Under the pieces are notes generated by a model. That model made no database searches and had not been told where the DNA came from. It worked only from the letters and a program-made list of their open reading frames with translations. A program made the position numbers and the translations under genes. A DNA stretch of 29,641 nt from Strigomonas culicis (taxonomy: Eukaryota; Euglenozoa; Kinetoplastea; Trypanosomatida; Trypanosomatidae), in contig AUXH01000193.1 of NCBI GenBank assembly GCA_000482145.1, positions 1-29,641 on the forward strand, written 5' to 3'. Each line of letters opens with the position of its first letter. Within the stretch, counting starts at the first letter, position 1. Shown here in pieces: positions 8,979 through 17,667 of this stretch.

Positions 8979-9539
8979 ATGTCTCACTTTCAGGGCTCGC
9001 CGGAGGACGCGGTGCAGTCCACCGCGAAGATGACGGAGATGATGAAGGCGCAGATGGACAAGAGCCGCAAGGACACGGCCGGCGAGCTGGGGCTCACCGC
9101 CGAGGAGGTCAGCCGCCGGCGGCAGGAGGCCAACCGCCCGCGCGAGTACGTCAGCGGCACAACCCAGAAGAAGTTCGACGTGAAGAGCAGTGCGCGCGCG
9201 CAGCAGATCATGCAGCAGGGCATCGACAAGACGCAGCGCGAGAAGCGGACCGGCGACTTCAAGAAGAACATGAAGCTGATGCGGAAATTTCAGTTCGGCA
9301 TGGGGCTCTTCATCGTCTGCTTCGCCTTCGTCGTCGGCCGCGAGATCCTGCTGCCGCAGTACGCCGCCGTGCAGGAGCGCAACCGCGTCCTGCAGATCCG
9401 CAGCGAGCGCGCCCGCGCGCGGCTCGAGCAGCTGGCGCGCGAGCGCGGGCTCGCGGACGGCGAGGCACTTGTCGTGCATGGCAGCGTCGCTCGCGTGACG
9501 CGCGACGGGGAAGATAACAAGGACCGCCGGATTCAGTAG
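8979..9539 (+). CDS. Small single-span membrane protein, unknown function
   Basis: 186 aa; ATG in the context CCGCCATG. The first 100 residues are hydrophilic, rich in Lys/Arg/Glu/Gln/Met and probably helical (MTEMMKAQMDKSRK; later QREKRTGDFKKNMKLMRKF). One hydrophobic span follows at about 104-121 (FQFGMGLFIVCFAFVVG), then a strongly charged helix (about 130-157), possibly a coiled coil, and a polar tail. There is no N-terminal signal peptide, so the span would act as an internal signal-anchor. Basic residues just before the span would favour a cytosolic or matrix-side N-terminus. Small single-span proteins of this shape are common among mitochondrial inner-membrane assembly factors and ER proteins, but nothing here identifies a family. 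Confidence 0.8.
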   Translation: MSHFQGSPEDAVQSTAKMTEMMKAQMDKSRKDTAGELGLTAEEVSRRRQEANRPREYVSGTTQKKFDVKSSARAQQIMQQGIDKTQREKRTGDFKKNMKLMRKFQFGMGLFIVCFAFVVGREILLPQYAAVQERNRVLQIRSERARARLEQLARERGLADGEALVVHGSVARVTRDGEDNKDRRIQ

Positions 9540-9914
9540 TATATATATATATACGTGTGTGTGTGTGTGAATTACAGATAACTAAAAGGATTCTTCTTTT
9601 ACATCAATGCTCACGCAAAGGAAAAGAGACAAAAAAAAGAAGAAAGGGCTTTCACTTCTCTTTATTGCACTTGACCCCCCCCTCTCTTATTCTCTCATTT
9701 GTCTTTTCTCTCCCCACTCTCACTTTTTTCTCATCTCTCACACATCGGCAGTTACTCACAACTTGTGCTGCACACTGAGATAGCTACAGTCGTGTGGCCG
9801 TCATATCCAGCTCACTTGTCTACCGACATCTGATACGTTTTTTTCTCTCTCCTCCTTTTACCTTTTATTATCGTCGACAGCGCTCGCAACTCCACGCACC
9901 CCACCCACTCCGCC
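9540..9914 (+). other. Intergenic spacer
   Basis: Opens with a TA repeat and a GT repeat (about 9540-9569), followed by several pyrimidine-rich tracts; no gene was recognised. Confidence 0.6.
9836..9880 (+). promoter_or_regulatory. Putative trans-splice acceptor of the GRP94 gene
   Basis: The T/C tract is followed by GACAG with AG at 9879-9880, leaving a 34-base leader without an ATG before 9915. The T/C tract near 9690-9735 could serve as an alternative. Confidence 0.6.
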
Positions 9915-12149
9915 ATGGCCCGCCTGAACAAGACGGTGAAGGTGGTGCTGCAGATTGCGCTCGTCGTGTGCCTGCTCCTGGGCGCCACGGTTGCGAAGGA
10001 GACGACGGAGCAGGTCGCAAAGGGCGAGCCGACCACCTTCACCGCGGAGGTGTCCAAGATGCTGGACATCCTCATCAACTCCCTCTACACGAACCGCGCC
10101 ATCTTCCTGCGTGAGCTCATCTCGAACGGCAGCGACGCGCTCGACAAGGTGCGCGTGCTGTACCTGACGGACCCGAAGAACCCCGTCAACAAGGACGGCG
10201 AGCCGGTGACGATGGACATCCACATCTCCATCGACAAGGAGCAGAAGCAGCTCATCATCCGCGACGGCGGCATCGGCATGACAAAGGAAGACCTGTCGAA
10301 GAACCTGGGCTCGCTGGGTACCTCCGGCACCAAGCGCTTCCTCGAGGGCATGAAGAGCGGTGCCACGAGCGGCGACAGCAGCAACCTGATCGGCCAGTTC
10401 GGTGTCGGCTTCTACTCCGTGTTCCTCGTCGCGAAGCGCGTCATCGTGGCGAGCAAGCACGATAGCAGCGACGTGCAGTACGTGTGGGAGTCGCACGGCG
10501 ACGGACGCTTCTTCCTCTACGAGGACCCGCGCGGCAACACGCTGGGCCGCGGCACGGAGCTGCGCATCGAGCTGAAGCCGGATTCGATCGAGTACCTCAA
10601 CATGGACCGCATCAAGGAGACCATCCACCAGTACAGCGAGTTCATCGACTTCCCCATCCACGTCCAGGAGCAGATGGCGGAGGACGAGGTTGTGAAGGAG
10701 CTGCAGGCGCAGGGGATGGTCCCGGAAGAGGTGGAGGCCGCGTCCAAGGAGCCCATGTACCGCTGGACGCTCGTGAACAAGAACCGCCCGATCTGGACGC
10801 GCTCCTTCGATGAGGTGAAGGAGGCGGACTACGACAGCTTCTACAAGGCACTCACGCACGACTACCGCGAGCCGCTCTACTACTCCCACTTCAAGGTCGA
10901 GGGCGAGGTGGAGTTCGACTCCATCCTGTTCATCCCGACGGAGGCGAGCGAGGAAGAGCTGGACTCGACGCAGCGCACCAAGAACATCAAGCTCTACGTG
11001 CGCCGCGTGTTCATCACGGACGACTTCAAGGACCTGCTGCCGCGCTACCTCAGCTTCGTGAAGGGCGTCGTGGACAGCAACGACCTCCCACTCAACGTGT
11101 CGCGCGAGCTGCTACAGGAGAGCCGCGTGCTGCAGGTGATCAAGAAGAAGCTCGTGCGCAAGGCGCTCGCCATGTTCGCCGACATCCAGGCCCAGGACGA
11201 CCGCATCGCCGTGCTCAAGAAGGAGGGCCGCGAGGTGGAGACGGACGCGCCGAACAAGGGCGTGAGGGTGCTCACCAAGCCGACGTACAAGACCTTCTGG
11301 GAGCTCTTCGGCCGCCACCTCCGCTACGGCGTCGTCAGCGACCCGAACAACCGCGGGCGCCTGCTCAAGCTGCTGCGCTACCGCAGCAGCATGAGCCGCG
11401 GCAAGTACGTGACGCTCAAGGAGTACACGGACCGCATGAAGAAGGGCCAGCGCGGCATCTACTACCTCACCGGGGACTCGATCGAGCTCATTGAGCGCTC
11501 GCCGCTGCTGCAGGACGCGAAGAAGCGCGGCATCGAGGTGCTCTACATGACGGACACGATCGACGAGTACGTGGTGAACAACGTGCCCGACTTCGCCGGC
11601 AAGAAGCTCATCAACATCGCGGCCGCCGACGCCGACTACGAGGAGGACGACGATCGTCAGCGCGCGCTGCGGCAGAAGCGCGAGGAGAGGTTCGAGCCGC
11701 TGTTCTCCCTCCTCCGGCAGCTCTTCGGCGAGAAGGAGGTGAAGAAGATCGTCCTGACCAAGCGCCACACGGACCTGCCCTTCCTCCTCACGAACGACGA
11801 GAACCACATGTCCATCCGGATGCAGAAGCTCATGCGCAGCCAGATGACGGGCTCGACCAGCTCCATGCTGCGCGCGCAGCGCGTGCTGGAGGTGAACTAC
11901 CGCCACCCGCTCGTCGACGAGCTCTACCGCCGCTTCATCGTCGACCCGAACGACAACATCGCGGAGGACATCGCGTGGGTGCTCTTTGACACCGCCAACA
12001 TGCAGGCCGAGTTCCCCGTGCTCGACGTCGCCGCCTACTCCCAGCGCGTCGTGCGGCTGCTCGCCACGAGCGTCGACCTCGACCCCGACCAGCCGCTCAT
12101 GGCGGAGGACAACGGTGAGGCGGAGGAGGAGGAGACGGAGGATTTGTAG
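9915..12149 (+). CDS. GRP94: Endoplasmin GRP94 (ER HSP90; Leishmania LPG3 orthologue)
   Basis: 744 aa. Residues 1-27 form a signal peptide (basic N-terminus, hydrophobic core VVLQIALVVCLLLGA). The GHKL ATPase domain shows E67 and N71 in FLRELISNGSDALDK, D117 in DGGIGMT, and the lid/Gly motif GQFGVGF at 160-166. The middle domain carries the catalytic-loop Arg397 (PLNVSRELLQ). The linker between N and middle domains (about 254-275) is short and acidic, shorter than in mammalian GRP94. The protein ends in an acidic stretch and TEDL rather than KDEL; trypanosomatid ER proteins often use xDDL-like signals, so TEDL is a plausible retrieval signal, and there is no cytosolic MEEVD. ER localisation is therefore well supported. 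In Leishmania this chaperone (LPG3) is needed for surface lipophosphoglycan and other phosphoglycan assembly, unlike the general role in mammals. Confidence 0.97.
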   Translation: MARLNKTVKVVLQIALVVCLLLGATVAKETTEQVAKGEPTTFTAEVSKMLDILINSLYTNRAIFLRELISNGSDALDKVRVLYLTDPKNPVNKDGEPVTMDIHISIDKEQKQLIIRDGGIGMTKEDLSKNLGSLGTSGTKRFLEGMKSGATSGDSSNLIGQFGVGFYSVFLVAKRVIVASKHDSSDVQYVWESHGDGRFFLYEDPRGNTLGRGTELRIELKPDSIEYLNMDRIKETIHQYSEFIDFPIHVQEQMAEDEVVKELQAQGMVPEEVEAASKEPMYRWTLVNKNRPIWTRSFDEVKEADYDSFYKALTHDYREPLYYSHFKVEGEVEFDSILFIPTEASEEELDSTQRTKNIKLYVRRVFITDDFKDLLPRYLSFVKGVVDSNDLPLNVSRELLQESRVLQVIKKKLVRKALAMFADIQAQDDRIAVLKKEGREVETDAPNKGVRVLTKPTYKTFWELFGRHLRYGVVSDPNNRGRLLKLLRYRSSMSRGKYVTLKEYTDRMKKGQRGIYYLTGDSIELIERSPLLQDAKKRGIEVLYMTDTIDEYVVNNVPDFAGKKLINIAAADADYEEDDDRQRALRQKREERFEPLFSLLRQLFGEKEVKKIVLTKRHTDLPFLLTNDENHMSIRMQKLMRSQMTGSTSSMLRAQRVLEVNYRHPLVDELYRRFIVDPNDNIAEDIAWVLFDTANMQAEFPVLDVAAYSQRVVRLLATSVDLDPDQPLMAEDNGEAEEEETEDL

Positions 12150-12164
12150 ACACCCTCGAAACGT

Positions 12165-12166
<2 letters not shown>

Positions 12167-12202
<36 letters not shown>
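12167..12202 (+). repeat. (CA)18 microsatellite
   Basis: A perfect CA dinucleotide run begins 18 bases after the GRP94 stop codon and therefore lies in its 3' UTR. Confidence 0.95.
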
Positions 12203-12210
<8 letters not shown>

Positions 12211-12517
12211 GGTTAAAAAAAAGGAAGAAGTTAAAAAAAAAGAGGGAAAACATGTAAAGAAACAGCAATAACAGCAAAAAAAAAAAGATATTATTAAAAA
12301 AAAAGTTTAGTTATTGCAGTAATCGTTTCCCTTTTCACTTCTTATTATTCTGTTTGGGTATATACTATGTGCTCCCTATGCCCTTATGTGAGTTTGGATG
12401 AAAACAAAAAAAAAATGGAAATACTATGCTTTCGTTGTTGTGGTTTGCAATAGCTGAAAAGGCAACCGCAACACCAATCATTTTTTTTTTCTCGAAACCG
12501 ATGCTATTCACTATTCA

Positions 12518-12575
12518 CCTTCTTTTTTCCTACCAAAAACCTTCAGGGAACCTTTCTTTTTTTTGGTTTTGTTAG
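12518..12575 (+). promoter_or_regulatory. Putative trans-splice acceptor of MPP10
   Basis: T/C-rich tracts are followed by AG at 12545-12546 and 12574-12575; a third AG lies at 12624-12625. None of the possible leaders contains an ATG before 12642. Confidence 0.5.
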
Positions 12576-12641
12576 CATCTATCTATTAATATCCATCTTC
12601 GCTCTTGTTTTATCTCATCACTTAGTGTGCCGCTGTACGCC

Positions 12642-14594
12642 ATGACCAAGACCGTCCCGCGACGGCTGCAGGAGGGCGTCGAGACGGTGGAGCGGCTAGA
12701 GAACACCCGCGCGGACCGCCTCGTGCTCTCCAAGCGCACGAGCCAGGACGTATCCCGGAGCTCGCTGGCGGCGCTGTACGGCCTGGCCTCCCGCCTGCAC
12801 TCGACGCGACTGCCCTTCCACGCCAAGACTATCGAGACCGACGCGCAGAAGCACGTGACGCTGGAGCAGATCTGGGGCCAGCTCAACATGCTGCAGCGCC
12901 CGGTGCTGCGGCGGCTACAGGACGAGGTGCGGCTCGCGGAGCGCCGCTTTAGTGGCGAGCCCGGCGGCGGCGGCAGCAGCAGCCGCGCGCGCGCCCCGGC
13001 CGGGGGCCAGAAGCGCCAACAGAAGGACGAAGCAGAGGAGGGGGAGGAGGGCGGCAGCGACGACGAGGGCCTCGCCGCGCTGCTGGACGCGAAGACGGCC
13101 GCGCCGCCGACCGCCGTGCCCGACCTCGAGGAGGACGAGCTGGACGACGAGATCCGGAAGCTGCTGACGGCGCAGGCGGAGCGGCGCGCGAACCGCAAGG
13201 CGCGCCGCGCGAAGGGCGCCGACGACGCCTCGCGCTACGCCTTCGGCATGGTGGACGAGGAGGACTGGGAGGACGAGCTCCGCGACGAGGCCGAGGGCGC
13301 GGACGGCGACGGGGACGACGACGATGAGGCGGAGCTGCCGGACGGAACCGACAAGGTGCGGCGGCGCAACACCCGCGCGCTGCAGGCCGGCGCGGAGGAG
13401 GCGGACGGCGACGGGGACAGCGCGGCGGCCGCAGAGGAGGAGGAGCTCGCGGTGCTGAAGGAGCTGTACGGCGACGACTTCGAGGCGGACGGGATGGGCT
13501 TTGGCGGCGACGAGGAGGACCCCGACCTGCAGGACGACGTGGAGCTGGACGACCCCGCGTACGAGGCGGGCGGCGGCGGCGCGGACGACGGCGAGCTCTT
13601 CGACGAGACGGACGCGCACACGTGGGGGAAGGACGACATGCTGCAGGACGAGGCGGGCGAGTTCGACGACGGCGCCGACGCGGAGGACCCGACCGCGCCG
13701 CCGGCGGAGGAGGTGGACGAGGAGCTGGAGCGCGCGCTGGCGGACCCGACGCTCACCGCGATGGAGCGCGAGCGGCTGCGCGAGAAGGCGTGGGTGAAGA
13801 AGCTGGAGGAGCAGCGGCTCTACGGCAACAACTGGGCCATGTCCGGCGAGACCGCCGCGAACAAGCGGCCGCGCGAGGCGCTGCTGGAGGCTGACGACCT
13901 GCAGTTCGACCACGCGATGCGGTCGGCGCCCGTCATCACGGAGGCCTTCACCGCGAAGCTGGAGGACCGCATCCGCAAGCGCATCCTCGACAAGCACTTC
14001 GACGACGTGGAGCGGCGCACGACGCGGACGACCGCGGACGACCTGGTGAACATGAAGCGCGACCTGGTGCTCGACTCGGAGAAGTCCAAGCTGTCCCTCA
14101 TGGACCTCTACGAGAAGGAGTACCTGGAGAAGCAGCGGCAGGCGGAGGACCTCGGCGACGCGCCGACGGCGGAGCCGCTGACGGAGGTGGAGAAGGACGA
14201 GCTGCGCGCGATACAGATGTGGCGCCGCCTCGCGCAGCACCTCGACGCGCTCAGCAACTTCCACTACACGCCGAAGCCGGTGCAGCAGGACCTCGAGGCG
14301 CGGGTGCGCGCGGTCGACAAGCAGGCGCCGGCCATCGCGATGGAGGCGGTTGGCAGCTTCGCGACGACGCGCGAGCAGGCGCTGGCGCCGCAGGACCTCT
14401 ACCGCGGCGCCTCCCGCAAGTTCGCCGACGTCGGCGCGGCGGAGCTGACGCCGCAGGAGCGTCACGCGCTGCACCGCGCGAAGAAGTCGGAGCGCAAGAA
14501 GACCATGCATATACTCGAGTCCAACAAGCAGGCGCAGGTGAAGGAGCGGAAGAAGGCGAAGGGGGAGGAGAAGGACGCCAAGAAAAAGGCCTGA
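12642..14594 (+). CDS. MPP10: U3 small nucleolar ribonucleoprotein MPP10
   Basis: 650 aa. MPP10 forms a subcomplex with Imp3 and Imp4 in the U3 snoRNP/SSU processome, needed for early 18S pre-rRNA cleavages in the nucleolus. N-terminal residues around 76-87 (VTLEQIWGQLNM) match the family's EQ(I/V)WxQLE element. Residues about 130-353 are a highly acidic Asp/Glu/Ala region with repeated DDD and EEE runs, typical of MPP10. The C-terminal half has the conserved LMDLYEKEYL element, the diagnostic LDALSNFHYTPKP at about 534-546, and PAIAMEAVGSFA shortly after. The protein ends in a Lys-rich tail (KERKKAKGEEKDAKKK). Start chosen as the first ATG downstream of all candidate splice acceptors. The order of motifs is complete, so the gene appears intact. 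Confidence 0.95.
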   Translation: MTKTVPRRLQEGVETVERLENTRADRLVLSKRTSQDVSRSSLAALYGLASRLHSTRLPFHAKTIETDAQKHVTLEQIWGQLNMLQRPVLRRLQDEVRLAERRFSGEPGGGGSSSRARAPAGGQKRQQKDEAEEGEEGGSDDEGLAALLDAKTAAPPTAVPDLEEDELDDEIRKLLTAQAERRANRKARRAKGADDASRYAFGMVDEEDWEDELRDEAEGADGDGDDDDEAELPDGTDKVRRRNTRALQAGAEEADGDGDSAAAAEEEELAVLKELYGDDFEADGMGFGGDEEDPDLQDDVELDDPAYEAGGGGADDGELFDETDAHTWGKDDMLQDEAGEFDDGADAEDPTAPPAEEVDEELERALADPTLTAMERERLREKAWVKKLEEQRLYGNNWAMSGETAANKRPREALLEADDLQFDHAMRSAPVITEAFTAKLEDRIRKRILDKHFDDVERRTTRTTADDLVNMKRDLVLDSEKSKLSLMDLYEKEYLEKQRQAEDLGDAPTAEPLTEVEKDELRAIQMWRRLAQHLDALSNFHYTPKPVQQDLEARVRAVDKQAPAIAMEAVGSFATTREQALAPQDLYRGASRKFADVGAAELTPQERHALHRAKKSERKKTMHILESNKQAQVKERKKAKGEEKDAKKKA

Positions 14595-15167
14595 GTAATA
14601 ATAAAAATAAAGAAGAGCAGAGTCCAGCACATGCGTGTTGGATCACACATGTTGCTCTCCGTGCTCATTTCCTCTCTCCATCATTTGCTCTCTCTTTTTT
14701 TAATTCTCTGCGTTACTTTTCTTCTTTCTTGGTGTTCCTGTGAAGCGAGATGGTTTCACAGCGTGAGTGGATTCGTACTAATAACCACATCCCAACATAA
14801 GTGATATATATAAAAAAACTATATAATACGAACTAACTAAAGGTGAATGGGAGGAAAAAAAAAGAAAAGTACAACAATCGATTAATATCTCTTTCCTTTT
14901 CCCCTCTTTTGTAACTGTTAACTAGTTTTTATAACTGTTGAGTAATAATTCATAATTGTAAAAAAAGAAAAACGCCGCATACAAGACGAATCGATAATCT
15001 ATAAGAAGTCCACTAGCAACGACGTTGATCTTCTTCCAGATGCTCCACACACAGCCTCTATATACTCTCTTTTTCGCTCCCTCTTTTCTCCCCTCTCTCT
15101 CTTTTTGTGCTCTCGCAGTTTAGCACAACCACATCTATACGGACCTCTGCTGCTCGCGCCCGCCGCG
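14595..15167 (+). other. Intergenic spacer
   Basis: AT-rich with no recognisable gene; a T/C block near 14685-14735 and the acceptor tract at 15057-15118 are the only notable elements. Confidence 0.6.
15057..15118 (+). promoter_or_regulatory. Putative trans-splice acceptor
   Basis: A strong C/T tract ends in CTCGCAG with AG at 15117-15118; the 49-base leader has no ATG before 15168. Confidence 0.65.
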
Positions 15168-15641
15168 ATGCCGACCTTGGTGCCCTCCCCCCTCCCGCGT
15201 GTGCTCACCACGGAGGTCTATGCTGCGCGCCTGCGCGCCTACGCGGAGGCCGCGCCGCACTCGGCGTGGGCCGGGGCCTGCGCGGCCGAGACGGCGCCGC
15301 TCGCGCGCCTGACGTGGACGATGCATCCACACGCCGCGGCGCGGCCGCCGCCGCCGGTGGCTGCGGAGGAGCTGCCGCGCGGGACGTCCGCCGACGATGC
15401 ACTCGTCGTCAGCTCGGACGACGAGGCGCAGCCCCACGCGCGCCTCACCACCGCTGCGCCGCGGAAGCGCGTACGGCCGCCCGCATCCCCCACCCGCCGG
15501 GCGGGCGGCGGCGGCAGCGTGGAGCTGGAGGTGGTGCGCGAGGCCGCGCCGCCGCGTGGGAAGCTGCGGACGGTGGCGGCGCAGCAGCCGCAGAAGGGAG
15601 GCGCGCACCGGACCATCGAGGACTTTCTCCATAAGAAGTGA
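15168..15641 (+). CDS. Small basic protein with PIP-box-like C-terminus and SIM-like motif
   Basis: 157 aa, mostly disordered in appearance (Ala/Pro/Arg-rich); I recognise no globular family. Three short motifs stand out. Residues 79-86, LVVSSDDE, resemble a SUMO-interacting motif: a hydrophobic patch followed by serines and acids. Residues 97-111 (APRKRVRPPASPTRR) look like a nuclear localisation signal with a proline-directed phosphosite. The extreme C-terminus, HRTIEDFLHKK at 147-157, resembles a PCNA-interacting PIP box (QxxIxxFF followed by basic residues), with His in place of Gln and Leu in place of the second aromatic. Many PCNA clients carry this motif at the C-terminus. This suggests a replication or repair accessory factor, but it is motif-level inference only. 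The gene has housekeeping-like GC bias and a good splice acceptor, so I take it to be real. Confidence 0.75.
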   Translation: MPTLVPSPLPRVLTTEVYAARLRAYAEAAPHSAWAGACAAETAPLARLTWTMHPHAAARPPPPVAAEELPRGTSADDALVVSSDDEAQPHARLTTAAPRKRVRPPASPTRRAGGGGSVELEVVREAAPPRGKLRTVAAQQPQKGGAHRTIEDFLHKK

Positions 15642-15993
15642 GCAGTCAATTTTTTTTTTTTGTAGCAGTGTTTCTTCAAACAGCTGCACCTCTCATTTTT
15701 TGCTCTTCCTTCTTTTTTCTGTAGCAGATGATGCCAATGGCGTCGGCATCCCGCTGCTGCCTCTTGTATGAGTCGCTGCTGCTTCGTGTGCGTTTCTCTA
15801 TGACTACCTGTACCTTTTTTTTTTTTGACATTTGTATGATCTGTACTATACTCACCCTTTTGCTCTCACAACGACACTATGCGTAGTGGCCCATGGCGCG
15901 CCGAGCGCCACACGGAGCGGCTGGTTCACTGTATACCGGACGCATCATGGTGCGTGTGCCCATGAGAGATAACGGATCCTGTATACTACTTGA

Positions 15994-16083
15994 ATTTGTT
16001 TTTTTTTTCCGTATTTTTGGTGAGCACATTTCATTCCCATTCTTTTTTTTTTCTTCCTTCTTTTTGACGTTTTTCTGAAACAG
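15994..16083 (+). promoter_or_regulatory. Putative trans-splice acceptor of first paralogue
   Basis: T-rich tracts at about 15998-16008 and 16040-16076 are followed by GAAACAG with AG at 16082-16083. Other AGs lie at 16089-16090, 16113-16114 and 16128-16129, so the exact site is uncertain. The leader would be 44-89 bases. Confidence 0.5.
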
Positions 16084-16114
16084 TCTGAAGTCCGTACTTT
16101 ATCTGTACACTTAG

Positions 16115-16120
16115 ATGTAA
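16115..16120 (+). promoter_or_regulatory. Start-stop element (ATGTAA) in putative leader
   Basis: ATG at 16115-16117 is directly followed by TAA, then a run of A. If splicing occurs at 16083 or 16090, this is a minimal upstream ORF 52 bases before the coding ATG. Splicing at 16114 would put it at the very start of the leader; splicing at 16129 would remove it. Confidence 0.4.
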
Positions 16121-16172
16121 AAAAAAAAGAAACATTTTTTTTTTGGAATACAATCACTACCTTTGGATACGT

Positions 16173-17435
16173 ATGGACACCGCAAACACGTTGGAGAGAA
16201 GCTTTCGGGTCTACTCGACACTGTTCTACCTCTGTCACGCCGGACCCCTGCTGGCGCATCTCGCATGGTCGCGGGCACCGATCGATGTGCCCACGCGCGC
16301 GGTTATCACACTCCAGAAGGAGGATTTGTCCTTCTTGGTGCGTGAGCTGACGCCGCAACACACGGAGACGGACCACCCACCGCGGTGGCGAAAGTACCGG
16401 GTGCGCCCCGGGGAGGAGGTCCCTGAGCGGGGGCTGCCCGTGTCTCTGACCCTACTGGACCGCCCGCTCAGCGTCAAACGGCGCGGCGAGCTGAAGGTGC
16501 TGCAGACAAGGGGAGAGCTGAGCGCGTCGGAGATGGAGTTCTTGTGCTCCGCGCACTTAGTGGAGTGCTTGCGGGTACGACGGACGCGTCTCTCGGACGC
16601 CTTTAACGCGCTCAAGAACGAGTCACTGAATGGCTCTTCGCGGAGCTTCAGTGAGGCGCTGCGTTTGGCGAGTTTTCGGCAGCACTTCGTAAAGCAATGG
16701 ACAAATGTGATGGTTGGACTTGGTGTGGAGCCGCAAGGGCTCCCGCCTATCACGAGAGATCTCTGTGTCACGTTTGTGTTGTCCTGCGTACGGTCTTTGC
16801 TGAAGGCGGCGGGAAACACCACGCCGGATGGTGTGTGTGCCCGTCTGGACGCACTCGAGCGACAGATGGCGGCCCTGCTGTCGTTGATGGCGGAGGAGTG
16901 CGCGGACACGGCGGGGATACGGCAGCTGCTGGAGCAGGCCGGGCGGGCGGAGGCGACGGACGAGGCGCAGGAGGCGCAGGAGGCGGCGGCGGCGGCCTCA
17001 CCACCGGCCGATCCGGCTGCACAGGCGCCACCGGTTTCCACGCCCTTTGGTCTGCCTTCGCAGCCAATGGACGAGCCGCGGGCAGCCTCACCGCCTTGCG
17101 CGGCGCCGCAGGCGCAGGCCGACACGCCTCAGATGACCCTCCTGGACTACCGCACGTGGGGTCCACTCAAGGAGCGGTACCCACAGCCAGAGGCGCTGCT
17201 CCACCACGTCTACGAGTGCATCGGCGTTCCGGAGCCACCGGACGAGGACCACCCCATGCATGCACTCTATGTCGCCTTCACGCACTTCTTTTGCGAGCAC
17301 CACCGCGGCACGGTGCCTCCCCTTTCTGACGACGAGATAACCACGTTAATAAATACGAGTCTGGAGAGCTTGGTGGGCGCGTTCGGCCCACTGCCTGAGG
17401 TGGCGCTGGCAACTGCCCCATTGCCACTGTTCTAG
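16173..17435 (+). CDS. Unknown protein, member 1 of a tandem paralogue pair
   Basis: 420 aa. I do not recognise a family, but it is clearly related to the next gene. Shared blocks in order: LFYLCHAGPL (17-26), a Trp-Ser, PTRAVIT (40-46), ELTP (58-61), a putative coiled coil containing RLDALE (224-229) and ADTxxIxxLL, and a C-terminal block RTWGPLKERYPQP (327-339) followed by an aromatic-rich region. Residues about 258-322 are an Ala/Pro/Glu/Gln-rich linker between coiled coil and C-terminal block. There is no signal peptide or clear membrane span. Third-position GC bias is visibly weaker than in neighbouring genes such as GRP94 and MPP10, which fits low expression or fast evolution. The first in-frame ATG after the splice tract was taken as start. 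Confidence 0.82.
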   Translation: MDTANTLERSFRVYSTLFYLCHAGPLLAHLAWSRAPIDVPTRAVITLQKEDLSFLVRELTPQHTETDHPPRWRKYRVRPGEEVPERGLPVSLTLLDRPLSVKRRGELKVLQTRGELSASEMEFLCSAHLVECLRVRRTRLSDAFNALKNESLNGSSRSFSEALRLASFRQHFVKQWTNVMVGLGVEPQGLPPITRDLCVTFVLSCVRSLLKAAGNTTPDGVCARLDALERQMAALLSLMAEECADTAGIRQLLEQAGRAEATDEAQEAQEAAAAASPPADPAAQAPPVSTPFGLPSQPMDEPRAASPPCAAPQAQADTPQMTLLDYRTWGPLKERYPQPEALLHHVYECIGVPEPPDEDHPMHALYVAFTHFFCEHHRGTVPPLSDDEITTLINTSLESLVGAFGPLPEVALATAPLPLF

Positions 17436-17511
17436 GTAGACGACACGACAGCATCCACAGTGACGGCGCTGGTGACGGCAGAGCAGCAAGGGGTTCTTTG
17501 ATGTTGAATAA

Positions 17512-17530
17512 CCACTACTTCTGGTAGTGG
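17512..17530 (+). other. Stem-loop after first paralogue
   Basis: CCACTAC (17512-17518) and GTAGTGG (17524-17530) are perfect inverted repeats around the 5-base loop TTCTG, 76 bases after the stop codon. In RNA this would form a 7-bp hairpin in the 3' UTR. Confidence 0.6.
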
Positions 17531-17667
17531 CCAGTGAAGTGGATGAGATGCGCGGCACTGCGAGCGGCGCGTGCCGCCGCTGCGTGGCGCGCTGGCCGGC
17601 TGCTTCCATCCTGTCCGTCGAGACTGGCGCTGCGGCCGCCGCGTGCCCGCTCACGGTGGCGGCGGGC

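Larger units (their letters stand above)
12150..12641 (+). other. Intergenic spacer
   Basis: Begins with an 18-copy CA repeat, then A-rich homopolymer sequence, then T/C tracts leading to the next acceptor. No gene was seen. Confidence 0.6.
15642..16172 (+). other. Intergenic spacer with a GC-richer patch
   Basis: T-rich tracts flank a GC-richer patch at about 15870-15980. The patch includes a small hairpin: TGGCGC at 15894-15899 pairs with GCGCCA at 15905-15910 across a 5-base loop. No coding function was recognised. Confidence 0.55.
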
